Made by a program: the position numbers and the translations under genes. Positions 33,225 through 44,825 of a DNA stretch of 64,000 bases are shown in pieces (position 1 is the first letter of the stretch; the number at the start of each line of letters is the position of its first letter). Source of the stretch: Blasia pusilla (taxonomy: Eukaryota > Marchantiophyta > Marchantiopsida > Blasiales); contig CM114272.1 in the NCBI GenBank assembly GCA_050084515.1, positions 14,880,001 to 14,944,000 of the forward strand. Reading direction: 5' to 3'. Under the pieces are notes generated by a model. That model searched no databases. It was not told the origin of the DNA and saw only the letters and a program-made list of their open reading frames with translations.

Positions 33225-34155
33225 AAACCTATCGGTTTTCGTCTGGTTGCACCAAAGAGTCATAAACAAAGAGTGCAACCCATCAGACTGCGATGGGTTG
33301 CAACACTCTTGGGAGATTTCAAGGATGCCCAATCCATCGGAGTCCGACTGGTTGCAACAATTCCTTTGACTTTCAGTGTCTTCGACAAAAAATATATTTC
33401 CTGCAGCCCGGCGGACTCCACGGGTTGCAGAAAATACTTTTTTGTCGAAGAGATTGCAAGTGAAAGCAATTGTTGCAACATGTCGAACTTTGACGGATTT
33501 GGCATCCTTGAAATCTCCCGAGAGTGTTGCAACCCATCGGAGTTCGAGGGGTTCCACTCTCTATTCATGACCCTCTGGTACAACCAAAGAATGACTCCTA
33601 ATCCTTGGTTCCAACGGGTTGTAGAATGACTTTGATTTCGAGACAGGTTTTCGAATAAAAATTGCCCATATCAGCCCGTCCGAGTCCGACAAGTTGCCCA
33701 ATGGCCCTGAAAAGTTGTAATTAGAGGCCTCAAAGCAAGCTGTCGGACTCCGATGACTTGCCCTCGGGGAGGGAAATACATCCCGTCGCAGTTTGATGGA
33801 TTGCTTTCGGCCAAAAGTATCCAAAAAATAGGGGACAATCCAGCAACTCGTCGGACTCCGACGAGTTGTTTTAAGGCCTCGGATGATTTCTTACCCCTCA
33901 TTGTGCAAGTCGTCAGAGTCCAACGGATTGCAGAACAAATAAATCATACAGTCAATTTTAAACCCGTCGATATTCGATTGGTTTCCGTATCCGAGATTAA
34001 TTTGGTGTGCTTGGCCACTAGGCAACCCGTTGGGCTCCGACGGGTTGCTTGACTATGACCAAAACCTTAAAGAGGATGGAGGCAAGAGACTCAAATCATT
34101 CTTGCCCATCTTCAAGCTTTCCAATTATGCAACCCGTCGGACCCCGACGGGTTGA
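33225..34155. repeat. Palindrome array 1 (27-bp imperfect palindromes)
   Basis: About 14 copies of a unit with consensus arm GCAACCCGTCGGA, a central base, and the mirrored TCCGACGGGTTGC. Best copies are at 33275-33301, 33843-33868, 34022-34048 and 34128-34153. Spacers are irregular, about 15-60 bp. All lie in one putative intron of the minus-strand gene. Confidence 0.85.
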
Positions 34156-34186
34156 AGCAATCAACCATAAGGATGAGGAAACTTAC

Positions 34187-34647
34187 ATATTCATCGCATG
34201 CATTGCCATTTCCACCGTTGCCTTGTGATGAGGAAATGGATGGAGCACAACTGCCCTCATGTAGAAATGCGCCTCCAATGAATTTGGGCGCTTCTCTGCA
34301 AATAGCGTCTACGCCATGTACCTGTGGTTCCCATCCCAGATGAAGAAGTAGAGGTTCCACATCGATCTATATTGGGTTCCTTCAATCGCTCTTCTGAACT
34401 CCTGGTCTCTCATCCTCCAAAATGTGTCCAACGCCTCCAAGTCTTCTTCCGTCACCAGAGCTTGCGTTCCATGTTCATTGTAAGGCTGAACATAGAACGG
34501 AGGGAAGTTGTCAACGTAGGATGTTGTCACTGCCAACTCCTATAGCTTTGCAATGTCCTCCTCCGACTGAATTTCGCTGAAGTACTCCATTGTCCGCAAT
34601 CGACAAAGTCGAATTCTAAGGGACTTTTGGCCCTCCATCAGTGCCAT
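34187..34647 (-). pseudogene. Unrecognised minus-strand gene, exon with DGNHR motif
   Basis: Bounded by an acceptor (TTAAGCAG before 34647) and a consensus donor GTAAGT (34186-34181). The frame reads MALMEGQKSLRIRLCRLR, TSYVDNFPPFYVQPYNEHG, NLYFFIWDGNHRYMA, TAG, then RPNSLEAHFYMRAVVLHP. Two TAG codons interrupt it. DGNHR followed by a helix recalls the D-G-x-H-R box of ParB/sulfiredoxin-like domains, but that is a weak motif match. The donor opens the intron that contains the first palindrome array. Confidence 0.5.
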
Positions 34648-34723
34648 CTGCTTAACAACCTACCACAATGGAGACAAAGTCAATAAGCGGCTGTGTTTTG
34701 CCAATGTTTTGCATAATGAGCTT

Positions 34724-35290
34724 TCACACAAACCAAATTCTTCTTATCCGCTCACAGATTGGGTCGGTATCCAGGCCGGCTAGTTGCTTTGGGACAGAAG
34801 CTGGCAAGTCCACGGGAAACTCATGGATCAAATAAAGGTCAATTTCTTCCACCGGGCTCAATGACGACGGCGACTCTTTGCCTGCTTCTTCAGAGATGTC
34901 CACCATCTCCACACTTGTTGTCCTCATGACCTCGTCCTCCGTCACTTCAACTTCGGCCGTTTCCTCAATCGATTTTAAATTCATGGTGTCCCCATACCTA
35001 ATTGAAGACATTTCTTGCATCTCAACATTGTCTGTTGGACGGGCAAGGCTTTCTTCAATGGCGATTGCTTTTTCTCTTCGAGCTTTCGCCAATTCTGCTC
35101 TCCTGATGGAGGCATCAAGACGCTTCTTCTCGCGTATCTCGTCCGTGACTCTTTTCTTCAAGGCCTTCGATGCCTTAGCCTCCGTGTTTTGCTTTGCGGT
35201 CTCCTCCAGAGCAAGCTTAGCCAGAACCTCGTGCCTGTGCATTTCTGCTTCCCTTTCTCGCTTCTCTATTTCTTGTTGCCTTATCTCATT
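34724..35290 (-). pseudogene. Unrecognised minus-strand gene, coiled-coil N-terminal block
   Basis: A highly charged frame: an upstream stretch NEIRQQEIEKREREAEM, then HEVLAKLALEETAKQN and RVTDEIREKKRLDASIRRAE, a strong coiled-coil pattern. An acidic part (EVEVTEDEVMRTTSVEMVDI) and YLIHEFPVDLPASVPKQLAG follow. It stops at 34724. It is the upstream-most block of the minus-strand gene. The start is unclear, because palindromes begin at about 35354. Confidence 0.45.
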
Positions 35291-35353
35291 CGCCGAGCGA
35301 GGACCAGGAGATGGAGACGTAGGAGTCTTGGGATAACAAGGCGAGGTACCCGG

Positions 35354-35897
35354 GCAACCTGTCGGAGATCGACAAGTTTCCTACTTCCCTCATCCTGGGG
35401 TGACAAAGCATGGTCCCCAGGCACCTCGTCGGTCTCTGACGAGTTGCAGCTTCCTTCGTCTTGGGTAACAAGGTCTACCACGGGTTGCACACTTTCCACC
35501 ATACGGAAAAACTGAGGCACGGTCTCCGACAAACCCGTCTGTCCCTCACGGTTTGCATAGTTCACTCGATAAGGAAAATTGACACGAGATCCTCCCGCAA
35601 TTCGTGAGTCCCTGACGGGTTGCACGGTTACCTCCAAAAGGGAAAGCAAGGTGAGGTGCCTTTTCAACCCGTCGCAATCCGATGGGTTGCCATAGGAAAT
35701 CCATGCGAGGTCCCGTGGATCCGGAATCAGACAAGTTGCATAGGCAGGGGATATCGACTGACAATCGCGTTCAACCCAAAAGACTCCGATGGGTTGCAAG
35801 TTGCACTCGAACTCTAATAGACAATGGTATTCCATGGCTTTGCAACCCACATGTCCAAGTCTCCAAATTTGCAACCCTTCGGACTCCGACAGGTTGC
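35354..35897. repeat. Palindrome array 2
   Basis: About nine degenerate copies of the same 27-bp palindrome between the 5' ends of the minus-strand gene and the plus-strand transposase-like gene. Best copies are around 35420-35448, 35664-35690 and 35869-35896. Confidence 0.8.
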
Positions 35898-36004
35898 AAA
35901 AGGATTGAATCCATTGCGTCAGACAATCTCACCTACCAAACAACATCTTGTCAGTCAAATTTTATCAGGAGAATAAGGATCACTATTCATTATAAATTAA
36001 ACAT

Positions 36005-36040
36005 TCTCATTCTCATTCTTATTCTCATTCTCTACCCGCT
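36005..36040. repeat. CATTCT microsatellite
   Basis: A short run of CATTCT/TATTCT units (about six) just upstream of the transposase-like gene. Confidence 0.6.
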
Positions 36041-36222
36041 GGAGTCATCTGGGAATCGATAATTATGTGAAACTCACTTGTGGCAGTCATCTAGCGGCCC
36101 TTCCTCAATCATAAATAATTCGACCGCAAGCTCGTGAATCTTACATACCAGTGAAGGAAAAATTCCTCTCACTACGATTTCTTCTCCAAATTGGAACAAT
36201 CTTTGTTTCCAAGGATATTAGG

Positions 36223-38063
36223 ATGGACGGTATAGAGGACGTTGTAGGTGAGACAGTCCAGCCAGTGATAACGGACTGTAAAGTATGGAATCTCCTATCT
36301 CACACAAATGGTCAAGATAGAGTTTATGGCTTGCCTCAGAAGCCCTCTGTTTCCCAAGTAGACGCTCCGGAATTTCCTAGTGTACCAAGCTCTACGTTTG
36401 CCACTCCCAGCTCCGTAGATCCGGCATCGACTCCAACTTCACACGTTCGTAATAATGTTGTACTTCCTGAAGACATTCTGGATGTCGTCAACCTCAGTGG
36501 ATCTGTCGGACACCAATCGGGCCCTGCCTCTGCCTTCTCATTCCTCTTGCGAGTATCAGGCAATAGTTTTATGCCATCTCTGCCCTTTAAAATGCTCAAG
36601 CACATTCTTGTCAACGAGTTTCCGCCCACGTATGATGGGAATTGCATTTTTGAGTTACCTCCACTTGTTGGTCCTGCTCAAAAGAAAGATCGAGGACGCT
36701 TGAAGGGTATTGACAGAAAGTCTGATTCTCATCGATGGTACAAGCTTCAAAGGACTAGTGCTTCAATTCCAGATGGTCCTTGGATTGTTTCTCGCCGCCA
36801 ATGCATTGGAGTCCTTGAGTGTAGAAGTCCAGGCTGCCCATATCTAGAGCGCAATGGGCGAGTCATTACGTCATAATTCCTCCCAAAGAATGCAGAAACT
36901 CCATATGAGGTCGATGCGACCATACCATTGGGAGGCCATCGATGTCCTCATTGTCAGGCATCCCCTTTCTGCGTTGGAGCGTGTACAACATACATATTTT
37001 TCATTGTGCACGACTTCAGTTCTACGTCCGAGTACACGAGGATGGGAGTTCATGTTGGCTCCCACATTCACCCTGTTATCGATGCAATTCAGAGACACAT
37101 CAAGGAGGATGTGGCAAAGAAAGTGGCCGAGGTATATAGAAACTCTCCGGGATCAAAGCCCGAAGTGATCAAGTTAAAAATAGCATCACAAATTTGTGAA
37201 CAACTGCTTGAAATCCCTGAGCAGGGCTAGATCATGGCTGTTGAGGAGAAATAACTTTGGGAAAATCTTGCATTTTTCGCTGATTCTGAATGCTTCCGGA
37301 ACTTGCTGCGTCAAATATGAGTACATGATGGAAAGACGGCCGAAATGGATACCATTTCCAAAATCAAGGCCAACTCCAGATTTCCATTAATTCAAAGATG
37401 GCAGTTCATGGGCCAAGGAGGCGAAGGATCCAGAGCTTATGTCTTCAAAATGTCAACTACAGGGTTGTCGAGTGGCCTCAATCTTATAGATTGAATGAGG
37501 GAAGAGGAAGATCTCTACGGTAGCTGGGTAAGCTTTGATATTTGCTACAGAGTGCTGAATGGATGGTTGAGCATGGGTGCACATGTTTACGACCATGTGG
37601 AGAAGGGACTCAAAACTATATTTTTCTGTGAGGTAAAAGCAAAAGACGTTGGCAGTTTGAAGATGTGTTGGTTACTCTTATTGGAGGTGGTGAAGGAAAA
37701 TAAAAGGCCATCTCCGGAAATTTATGGATTCATGGCGGACAATGCACAACCTGGATGGATTGCTATCAGGGAATTGTTCTGGGGTAGAGAGGTTCAACTA
37801 GAGAAGGAAAGGTCGGATGCTTTCCATTGGCAATAATCTGTGACCCGGTACACCAAATCGTGCATCAAGGAGAATAAGAAAACAGAGAATGTCACTCTAC
37901 TCCAACGTTGCAAGGACATCAAAACCTTGAAATAGGCCATGGAGTGCCAAGAAGAACTTCAAGGGTGGTGGAGGAAGCATGTGATTGAGGGGAAGTACAA
38001 AGAGTTGTGCTCTTAGCTCAGTTGGTGAACTGTACGAATGAGACAATGGGGAAACTTCATGCG
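36223..38063 (+). pseudogene. MULE-like transposase with GCM/WRKY-type zinc finger, main exon
   Basis: A single frame of about 610 codons from ATG 36223, broken by stops at 36874, 37228, 37252, 37318, 37492, 37834, 37933, 38014 and 38026. A Ser/Pro-rich N-terminus is followed by a zinc-finger-like region: WYKLQ, WIVSRRQCIGVLEC, CPYLERNG, HRCPHC and FCVGAC. This resembles the GCM1/WRKY finger class found in some Mutator-like transposases. Downstream, ICYRVLNGWLSMGAHVYDH and IYGFMADNAQPGWIAIREL look like the DDE core, with D in MADNAQ. A consensus donor follows at 38064 (GTACGTGAGT). Family placement is by motif order only. Confidence 0.6.
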
Positions 38064-38166
38064 GTACGTGAGTTCAGTATTTCATCCTTTCAAGCTCATG
38101 TTGAGAATTTTTTGAAAAGTTGCAGCTCAAGTTGAGAAGCATGGGAAGGATAGGGATTTCAAACCA

Positions 38167-38973
38167 AGTAACCCATCGGATGCGACGAGTTGCATGAGTA
38201 TCAGACCCGTTGGAGCCCGACATTATGCATGAGGAATGTTTTGCAACCCGTCGGAACCCGACTGGTTGCATGCGTGTGCAACCCGTCGAATCCCGACGGG
38301 TTGCAAGTTGTATGTATACAAGGTCTGCAAATAGTTCGACCCCAATGGATTGCAAGCCGCAAGGCTACGAGTTAACTCAGTCTGCAACCCGTCGGATTCC
38401 GACAAGTTTCATCTATCTGCAACTCGTCGGATTCCGACTAGTTGCGTCTGTCTTCAACTCCTCGCATTCAGAGAGGTTGAGGTTGTCTCCAACTCCTCGC
38501 ATCCAGACACCTTGCATCAATGCAAGTTGACTAGAACCCGTCGAATTCTGATAGGTTGCAAAGCTTCGTATGTGGACACTTCTTGCAAGCCAAGGGAATT
38601 CGATAGGTTGCGCAAGGATTTTCGAGACCGGACCGGCCTGCTTCTCACAACCCGTCCGATTCCGAGGGGTTGCAGTAGGAGGTTCTTGGGTGCTGGGTTG
38701 CAGTAAGAGGTTCCTGGGACATTCCAACGATGCCTCCAACTTGCAACCCATTTCAAATCGAAGGTTGGAAAATCCATGTGCAACCCGTGAGATTTCGATG
38801 ACTTGCACTTGGATCTTCCAGCCCGGAGTGGCCAAAGTTACTTGCAACCCGTCTGAATCCGACAGGTTGCAGTAGGTGGTTCCTGGGTGTTGCAACACGT
38901 CGGAAACCAACGGGTTGCATAGTCATTAATGAGATGCCTCTGACTTGCAACCCGTCGGGTTCCGACATGTTGC
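38167..38973. repeat. Palindrome array 3, inside the transposase-like intron
   Basis: About 17 copies of the 27-bp palindrome between donor 38064 and acceptor 39030. The cleanest is 38278-38304 (13-bp arms with one mismatched pair). Others include 38241-38267, 38383-38409, 38419-38445, 38647-38673 and 38946-38972. Confidence 0.85.
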
Positions 38974-39030
38974 TTTTTTCTTCGCTTATAGAGCTATTTT
39001 CATTCCCTTCTCACATTTCTGTCGTTGCAG

Positions 39031-39545
39031 GGATTGAACATTCATGAAAATGCCCTTTGCCCCAACACAAGTGGAGCAAAGAGTGTTCATTCCTCCTGGA
39101 GGTCGTCACAAGTATGCCAAATAATTTCACTTGTGGAGGCATGCCAACAAGACTAGGCAAGGGCAATTTTACAGTCTACAGCATCCCATATCTTCCTCAC
39201 AAAAGGCATAACTAAAGGAAAGGGACCTTCGATTTACCAGCTCTATGTAAGGGCGGTTGTGAGATCTGGTGATGAGAAACTCTATGTGGAAGCCTTCAAT
39301 CGGTGCGTAGCAGGAACCCCCCTTGAGCAAGATGTCCACATTGGTGGAGATATTCGTGGGCATGTTTCAAGATGTCCCATACATATGGTGGTTGAGCAAT
39401 CTAAGCAAGACTCGTGGAGACCAGATAAGTATCTTGACTTCAGGCAAGTGAAGAGGCAACATCGAGGAATGAACCCAATGATTGATTTCGATGGAGAAAT
39501 TACACCTCCTAGCTATTTGGAAACCCCGGATTGCTCCCAAATTTG
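39031..39545 (+). pseudogene. MULE-like transposase, second exon
   Basis: Follows acceptor TCGTTGCAG (ends 39030). The frame reads GLNIHENALCPNTSGAKSVH, one TAG, then GITKGKGPSIYQLYVRAVVR, DEKLYVEAFNRCVAGTP, HIGGDIRGHVSRCPIHM and YLDFRQVKRQHRGMNPM, ending at TGA 39543-39545. It aligns with nothing I recognise; position and strand suggest the C-terminal part of the protein begun at 36223. Confidence 0.45.
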
Positions 39546-40620
39546 AATAGAAGTAACTTCTTCAAAATCAGTGAATGTCTTATTTTAAAAGCCCTCCGTT
39601 GCTGGAAGTTCGCAACATCTGGTCTCTCGGGTAGTTCAACAATATTGGATTTCGGTCATTGAGGTGGATTGCAACCTCAAAAAGTGGCATATATCTTGAA
39701 GCAACCCTGGACGTGGACCCACTTGTAGGGCAGAATTTGATGGCATTAGAAGAGCATACGGCATTTTCCTAAAGAAGAATTGTACAAGGGTTGGACGACC
39801 ACTGCCTGGCTTCTGGGGGCTCAAAACCTTTGATCGTTTCACCAGGACCGGGGATCAATTGAAGTACTTCTTCTACCCAAATGAATCCTGCGCTTTCTGA
39901 AAGTCTTATCTGGCTACCATTGGAGCTCCAGGGAATACCCCCACGATTTGGCCCATTGGTGTAGGTATAAAGTGCACTTAGGACGAAGTGGGAAATCTTA
40001 CAAGTGCCGGTTTCGGACTCGTAAACGGAGGCAGTTCGGAGCATGTTCGCATTACAGAGACCTTTGCATTTTGGATTCAACCCAAGATTGATGTCACCAT
40101 GTATGCGGAGAAATTGGATGATCTCAATCCACTATTTCTGTTTGAGTCTAGAAATGGGATGAAGAGAAACAGAATGTAGGCCAACGGTGGAGAGAGCTAA
40201 GCGAATCGCATCAGCTCGGGAGGCAAACATGGAAATCATCACCATAAAAGACGTTCAGAGTGGCAATGGAATAGGAAGGATGTATTGGGTCAGGAACAAC
40301 ACCTGTAAATTCAAGTGTCACAAGGGTGTATATGGTGCACATCTGTTGCTTTCCCACAAGTTCCTCTGATGCCTTTGTCCAAAGAGAGACAAGTGGGAAA
40401 AGGTATTTCCCTTGAAAGCACATGTACTATGTGTTGCTTGTAGTTTTAAGAGAGTCGGAGGTAGGAGTAGGAATCCACCAACCAATTCTCTCCCACTAAG
40501 AACTGCGAAGTATTTTAAACAAACCACTTTGAGGATGCAAAATGAGGTCTTAGATTGTACTTTCATTTGCCAGAACCTTCATTTTGAGCTTGAACTCTAT
40601 TCAGCCAAGGGAGAATGATA
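39546..40620 (+). pseudogene. Possible further exons of the transposase-like gene
   Basis: Coding-like segments without a recognised domain: 39.6-39.96 kb (NNIGFRSLRWIATSKSGIYL) and 40.19-40.37 kb (ERAKRIASAREANMEIITIK). Stops are frequent. I infer decayed downstream exons; random open frames are also possible. Confidence 0.25.
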
Positions 40621-41559
40621 GATTGTTTCCAGACCTTGGATGGAAAAAGTGTTTTGTTCCACATTTATTTAGGTTAGATCCACATCGGACGGCCGTAGAG
40701 CTAAGGAGTTTGCAAATGACCATGTGTAGAATCAGGTTGTAAGGGCCACATGGAGCTATGATAGCCGCACATGAGGTGAGAGAGGCACATGCCTCATAGC
40801 CACGAGTGGAGAAGCAGGCGAGAGGCTGAAGAAGCTTCGTCACAGCTCCATAGAGAGCCACGCCGTATCAAGAAAGGGAGCCGGAAGTAGGGCCGGGAAA
40901 GGCAACGGACGGGAAGAGGTGCATCATACTGCGGAAGCCGAGCAACTCCATAGGGTAGCGTGCCCAAACGGGATGCAGAGGGACGTGTCCATAGGGACGC
41001 ATACGTGCGAGCCTATGATGGAAATCGCTACGAAGAAAGGGGGCCGCGGCTCCATAGGGAGCCATGACTAGAGGAGTTACGAGGGCTACGCGGGCTTCAT
41101 ACTGCCGCGGGCTCGGAACTCCAAGGCAGGAGGAAGGGAGACCGGGGAGCCAGGGAGGGCTCGTCCTGGAAGGAAGGAGGGTCGGGAGGAGGAAGGAAGA
41201 GGCCGCGCGGAGGTAGATGAAGCCGTGTCATAGGGGCGTGCGCCCGTGGTTGAGAAGGATGTAGGAAGGAACGTGGTTGATAAGGGCGGAGGATGTGGTT
41301 ACGGGCTCACCAAGTTAAGGAACGGATGTGGTCGAGGTCAAGGTTGACGTAGTAGGCAGGGCAAATATAGTAGTGGTGTGGGCGACGTGGTAGAGGCACG
41401 GGAGACGTGATAGATGGGCTGACATGGTTGAGTTTGGACGGGGTTGAGTTGAGGTTATGAGGCGCGTCTGGGGGTGGGCGGAGAGAGACATTTGCGAGAC
41501 GTGATGTTTTTTGGGCGTGGCTGGAATTTACAAGGATTCTGATGGAGACACACGTGTCG
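40621..41559. other. GC-rich spacer before element C, no gene
   Basis: GC-rich with small recurrent motifs such as CTCCATAGGG/AGCC. No protein family is seen. It sits where the 5' LTR of element C would be expected, but no LTR is present. Confidence 0.4.
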
Positions 41560-42053
41560 ATGCCGATTGAAGGATCGACGGGTATTCGAGGAGGGTGTTG
41601 TGTTGTGGAGGTTGCCATACTACATGAAGGAGTGAGTGCAGTAGGTTGGTGGGCGTGATTAGGTTACCCATTCGAGTGCCTTTTCCTGCACTTGTCTTGT
41701 GTCATTGAGCGTGCTGGGTATCGGGTAGTAGTTGGTACTAGGTGGGTGTAGCGATGGTGACGAGTGTAGTCTCCATGCATGTGTAGCATGTTTGTGGATA
41801 TACGGCGGTTGTCGAGTAGGGATCGTGTGTATGACCCGAGAGCATGTTTATGACTTAGGTGAGTTAGTCAGGAGGCTTATGGTGAGCCCAAGTGTTGAGT
41901 GTGCGTGAGGTCAGGTGTGTCATCACAGGATTACCATTAGCGTAGGTGAGCTAGTGAGAAGTGTGGGAGACTCTCGGTGAGTCTGAGTGCTTGAGCGGGT
42001 GAGACAAGGTTGTCATCACGGCGTTCTTCCAAGGTTCCGAAGGACGGGGTAGT

Positions 42054-42884
42054 GTGAGCACTAGTAGTGGTGTGAGGTATCGAGGGGTGTTGAGTGATGA
42101 ACGACCCCGACTCCCATCAGTGGTTGGATCGTCATCACTAGACAACGGGTCTAATGACAAGATCGCAGACGGGGATAGTGATAGGTGGAGAGAGATGGAC
42201 GACATGGGCCACCAGAGCATGCGTCATTTCTTGGGTGCAGTAGGCACCATAGATTTAGATGATTTCATCCAAGAGTTCGACACGTGGTGCGACTTCCAGG
42301 AGAAACGGACCCCTACGCGGTTCAACCCTTTTATGGCATGGAAGGGGTTGTTCCAACACTTGGAGGGTCCGTCAATGGATGATTACATGGAGTTCTAATC
42401 TCTATACTCTGTAGAGATCGATGCTTGGAGGGTGTAGTGGGCTCTAGGGTATGTGTCCACTAGTGGCCGCGAGGCATATGATGGGATAGTGAGAGCGGAG
42501 AGAGCTTCATCATCAGCCCGGGGACTAGATGGAGAGGATGGCAGTGAGAGTGGTGAGGTGGCAAAGACCTCTCATGGTAGAGGACCACCGAGTTTCAGTC
42601 CTACAGTGGAGTTCTTCTGACAATTGGGAAGGAGCTACGAGGGCATGTGGACCGACCAGCTGAAGAGTCTACAAGATTTTCAGCGACAATCAGGTGAGAG
42701 TCTGAGAGAGGCATTCACGCACATGCGGAGATTGATCATTGCGAAATATGGGGTGACAGAGGCGCACTCAATGCAATATTGGTACGGGGTGCTGGATGAG
42801 GGGCTATGGAAGAGAGTTTGGGATGCGATGTTGCTTTACACGGCAAAGCCCACATTGAAGGTGATCTTCGAGTTGTCTGAATAG
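42054..42884 (+). pseudogene. gag of element C
   Basis: MGHQSMRHFLGAVGTIDL, FIQEFDTWCDFQEKRTP, FNPFMAWKGLFQHLEGP and DDYMEF, then after stops LQDFQRQSGESLREAFTHMR and YWYGVLDEGLWKRVWDAML. The same blocks in the same order occur in A and B. Capsid-like region of a gypsy Gag, not intact. Confidence 0.8.
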
Positions 42885-43039
42885 GTAGAGCTCAACATGA
42901 GTGAGAAGCATGTGGTGACCACGGGATTTGACAAGTTGACAAGTAGGAGTAGACCCACAGATGTCGTAGCATGCACCAGTACCACAAGAGCGGGCCGATG
43001 GGCCTAGAGAGCAAGGCGGGTATCGTGAGCCGATGAGGC

Positions 43040-43752
43040 AATGGCCCATACCGACATATGCTACCCAATAGGGGCCACGGTTGGCTTGTTGGACATGTGG
43101 TGGATCACATAGGCAGAGGGACTTTCCATAGCATGGGAGAGGGCCACGGGCGCCTCCGATTGCTCAGGAGCCAGAAAGGATGGCCCAACCGCAGTTGCAA
43201 TATGACCATTGTCACCGGTATGGTCACACTAGGGTTAGGTATTATGATCTTTGCTGGGAGGTACGTCTAGAGGTAGGCAGAGGACTTGGGGGCGAGAGAG
43301 TTGGTGGAGATTGAGTAGTGGGTAATCGTTGTGGTAGAGTGCCATCACTAGTCACAAGAGATGGAGTACGTGCATCCAATGCAGTGTTCCTTACACGCAT
43401 CGATCAGTTGGAGCAGAGGATTGCTGCCATGACGATGATGGATTTACAGGCAGGCGCGGAGCTGAGAGTAGCTAGTGTGGCGCCAGCCTCCACATCTCAC
43501 CACAATGCTGGTGAGGATTCTATGGGGATGGGATTTATGTGTAGTGCGTCTCAGGTTGAGGCTGCTGCGATGGTGACTCGGGGTGTTGCGAGAGTAATCG
43601 AGCCATCAAGAAGTGGGGTTGAGATTGACCCACAAGAGGGGACTGATGGGTGGCAGGCCAAGGTTCCCCAGTTGTTCACCTTGTTGGAGGCACTTCATAC
43701 ACCATTGATGGTGCCTCGACAACCGGTAGTACCCATAGATGGGACAGGTTAG
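43040..43752 (+). pseudogene. Nucleocapsid and linker region of element C
   Basis: A frame-shifted CWTCGGSH knuckle near 43.09 kb, a second degenerate CHRYGH-type knuckle near 43.2 kb, then an open frame (43318-43752) with ARxxxIDQLEQRIAAM and VEIDPQEGTDGWQ. The latter aligns to the region of B (21.4-21.9 kb) that now carries two TAG codons. Confidence 0.6.
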
Positions 43753-43889
43753 TCGACGTCACGAGGAGTTGGAGAGACGACTCCTATGTTGGCTTGGGAG
43801 GAGCTAGTGTCGACCACGTTGTTGGAAGTGGCCACTAGGTTGAGTTAGGCTCCATTGTTTTCCGCCATGGAGTTGGCAACGTTGGGAGT

Positions 43890-44618
43890 TGGACAGCGGA
43901 GGTGTTCCGGCTGGCCGCCATGTTGTGTGAACGTGGAGAGGTGAATGCCTCTCGTTCAGAGGTAGTTGAGGAGGTGGTGGACTTGCCATCGGAGCATGTG
44001 CTCGGGATGTCCCCCTCTGAGTCATGGCATGTTCCGGCACCAAAGTTGGTAGATATGCCAGCTAGGCCAACGATAAAGCGAGCTATGATCACACTAGGTG
44101 TGGTGTTGTTGGATAACCGAGCATGAGTGTTTTTCTTGGTTAGTCCCACAGGTACAGTGTACCATCCGTAGCGTGTCCTACTTGATTCGGGAGCGCATCC
44201 CTTGATGTTAGGGAAGGCGGCCTGTTTGGCATTGGGTTTACAGAAAGGCGACATTGAGCATTGTCCCTTTCAGATATAGACCTCTATTGGGGGCGTATTA
44301 CCCACGTAGTACATGACTCGACAGGAGTTTGTGGTTAGACTCCAGCCATAGCATGAGTCAAATAGTGCGATGGTGCGCACTCGGGCGATTACGACACCGA
44401 CAGAGTCGTATGGTGTGTTGGTAGGGAGTAAGGTGTTGTACCCTCTAGGTTTCATTCTGGATTTTTGGGAGGAGACAATTTCTTATCGACCAGGGTGGCA
44501 ATCTACCAGTGATGGACAAGTGAGCCATCTACCGGTGCAGTTTGCAAGAGTTAGTGGTGGTCAACCGCGTGAGGATATGGTGACCACGTTGGCAGCATTC
44601 ACATGTGGTGTTCGCTGA
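43890..44618 (+). pseudogene. Protease region of element C
   Basis: FRLAAMLCERGEVNAS, then FLVSPTGTVYHP, stop, RVLLDSGAHPLMLGKA (DSGA active site), then YGVLVGSKVLYPLGFILDFW and SYRPGWQ. Parallels 20.48-21.40 kb of element B. Several stops. Confidence 0.75.
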
Positions 44619-44825
44619 TCAAGAGGGTTTGGGGGCAGGAGCATACATGCGGAAGACATTCCCGTAGCAGATAGTCCCATGGAGAGACATGCTAGGGTGG
44701 ATGTCTCTTCCCATGGTGCAAAGTTGCTTTATAGTTGTTAAGGACAAGCGTGGAGATGCGTGGAGTGCAGATGAGCTCATGAGGCAGGAGTGGAGCCGTG
44801 TCTATGTTTGGAGCAGGGTACAAGA

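Noticed and set aside
33225-38973. Palindrome arrays resemble a CRISPR array (repeats with spacers)
   Set aside because: Repeats are highly diverged, spacing is irregular, there are no cas genes, and the context is a eukaryotic nuclear genome with introns.
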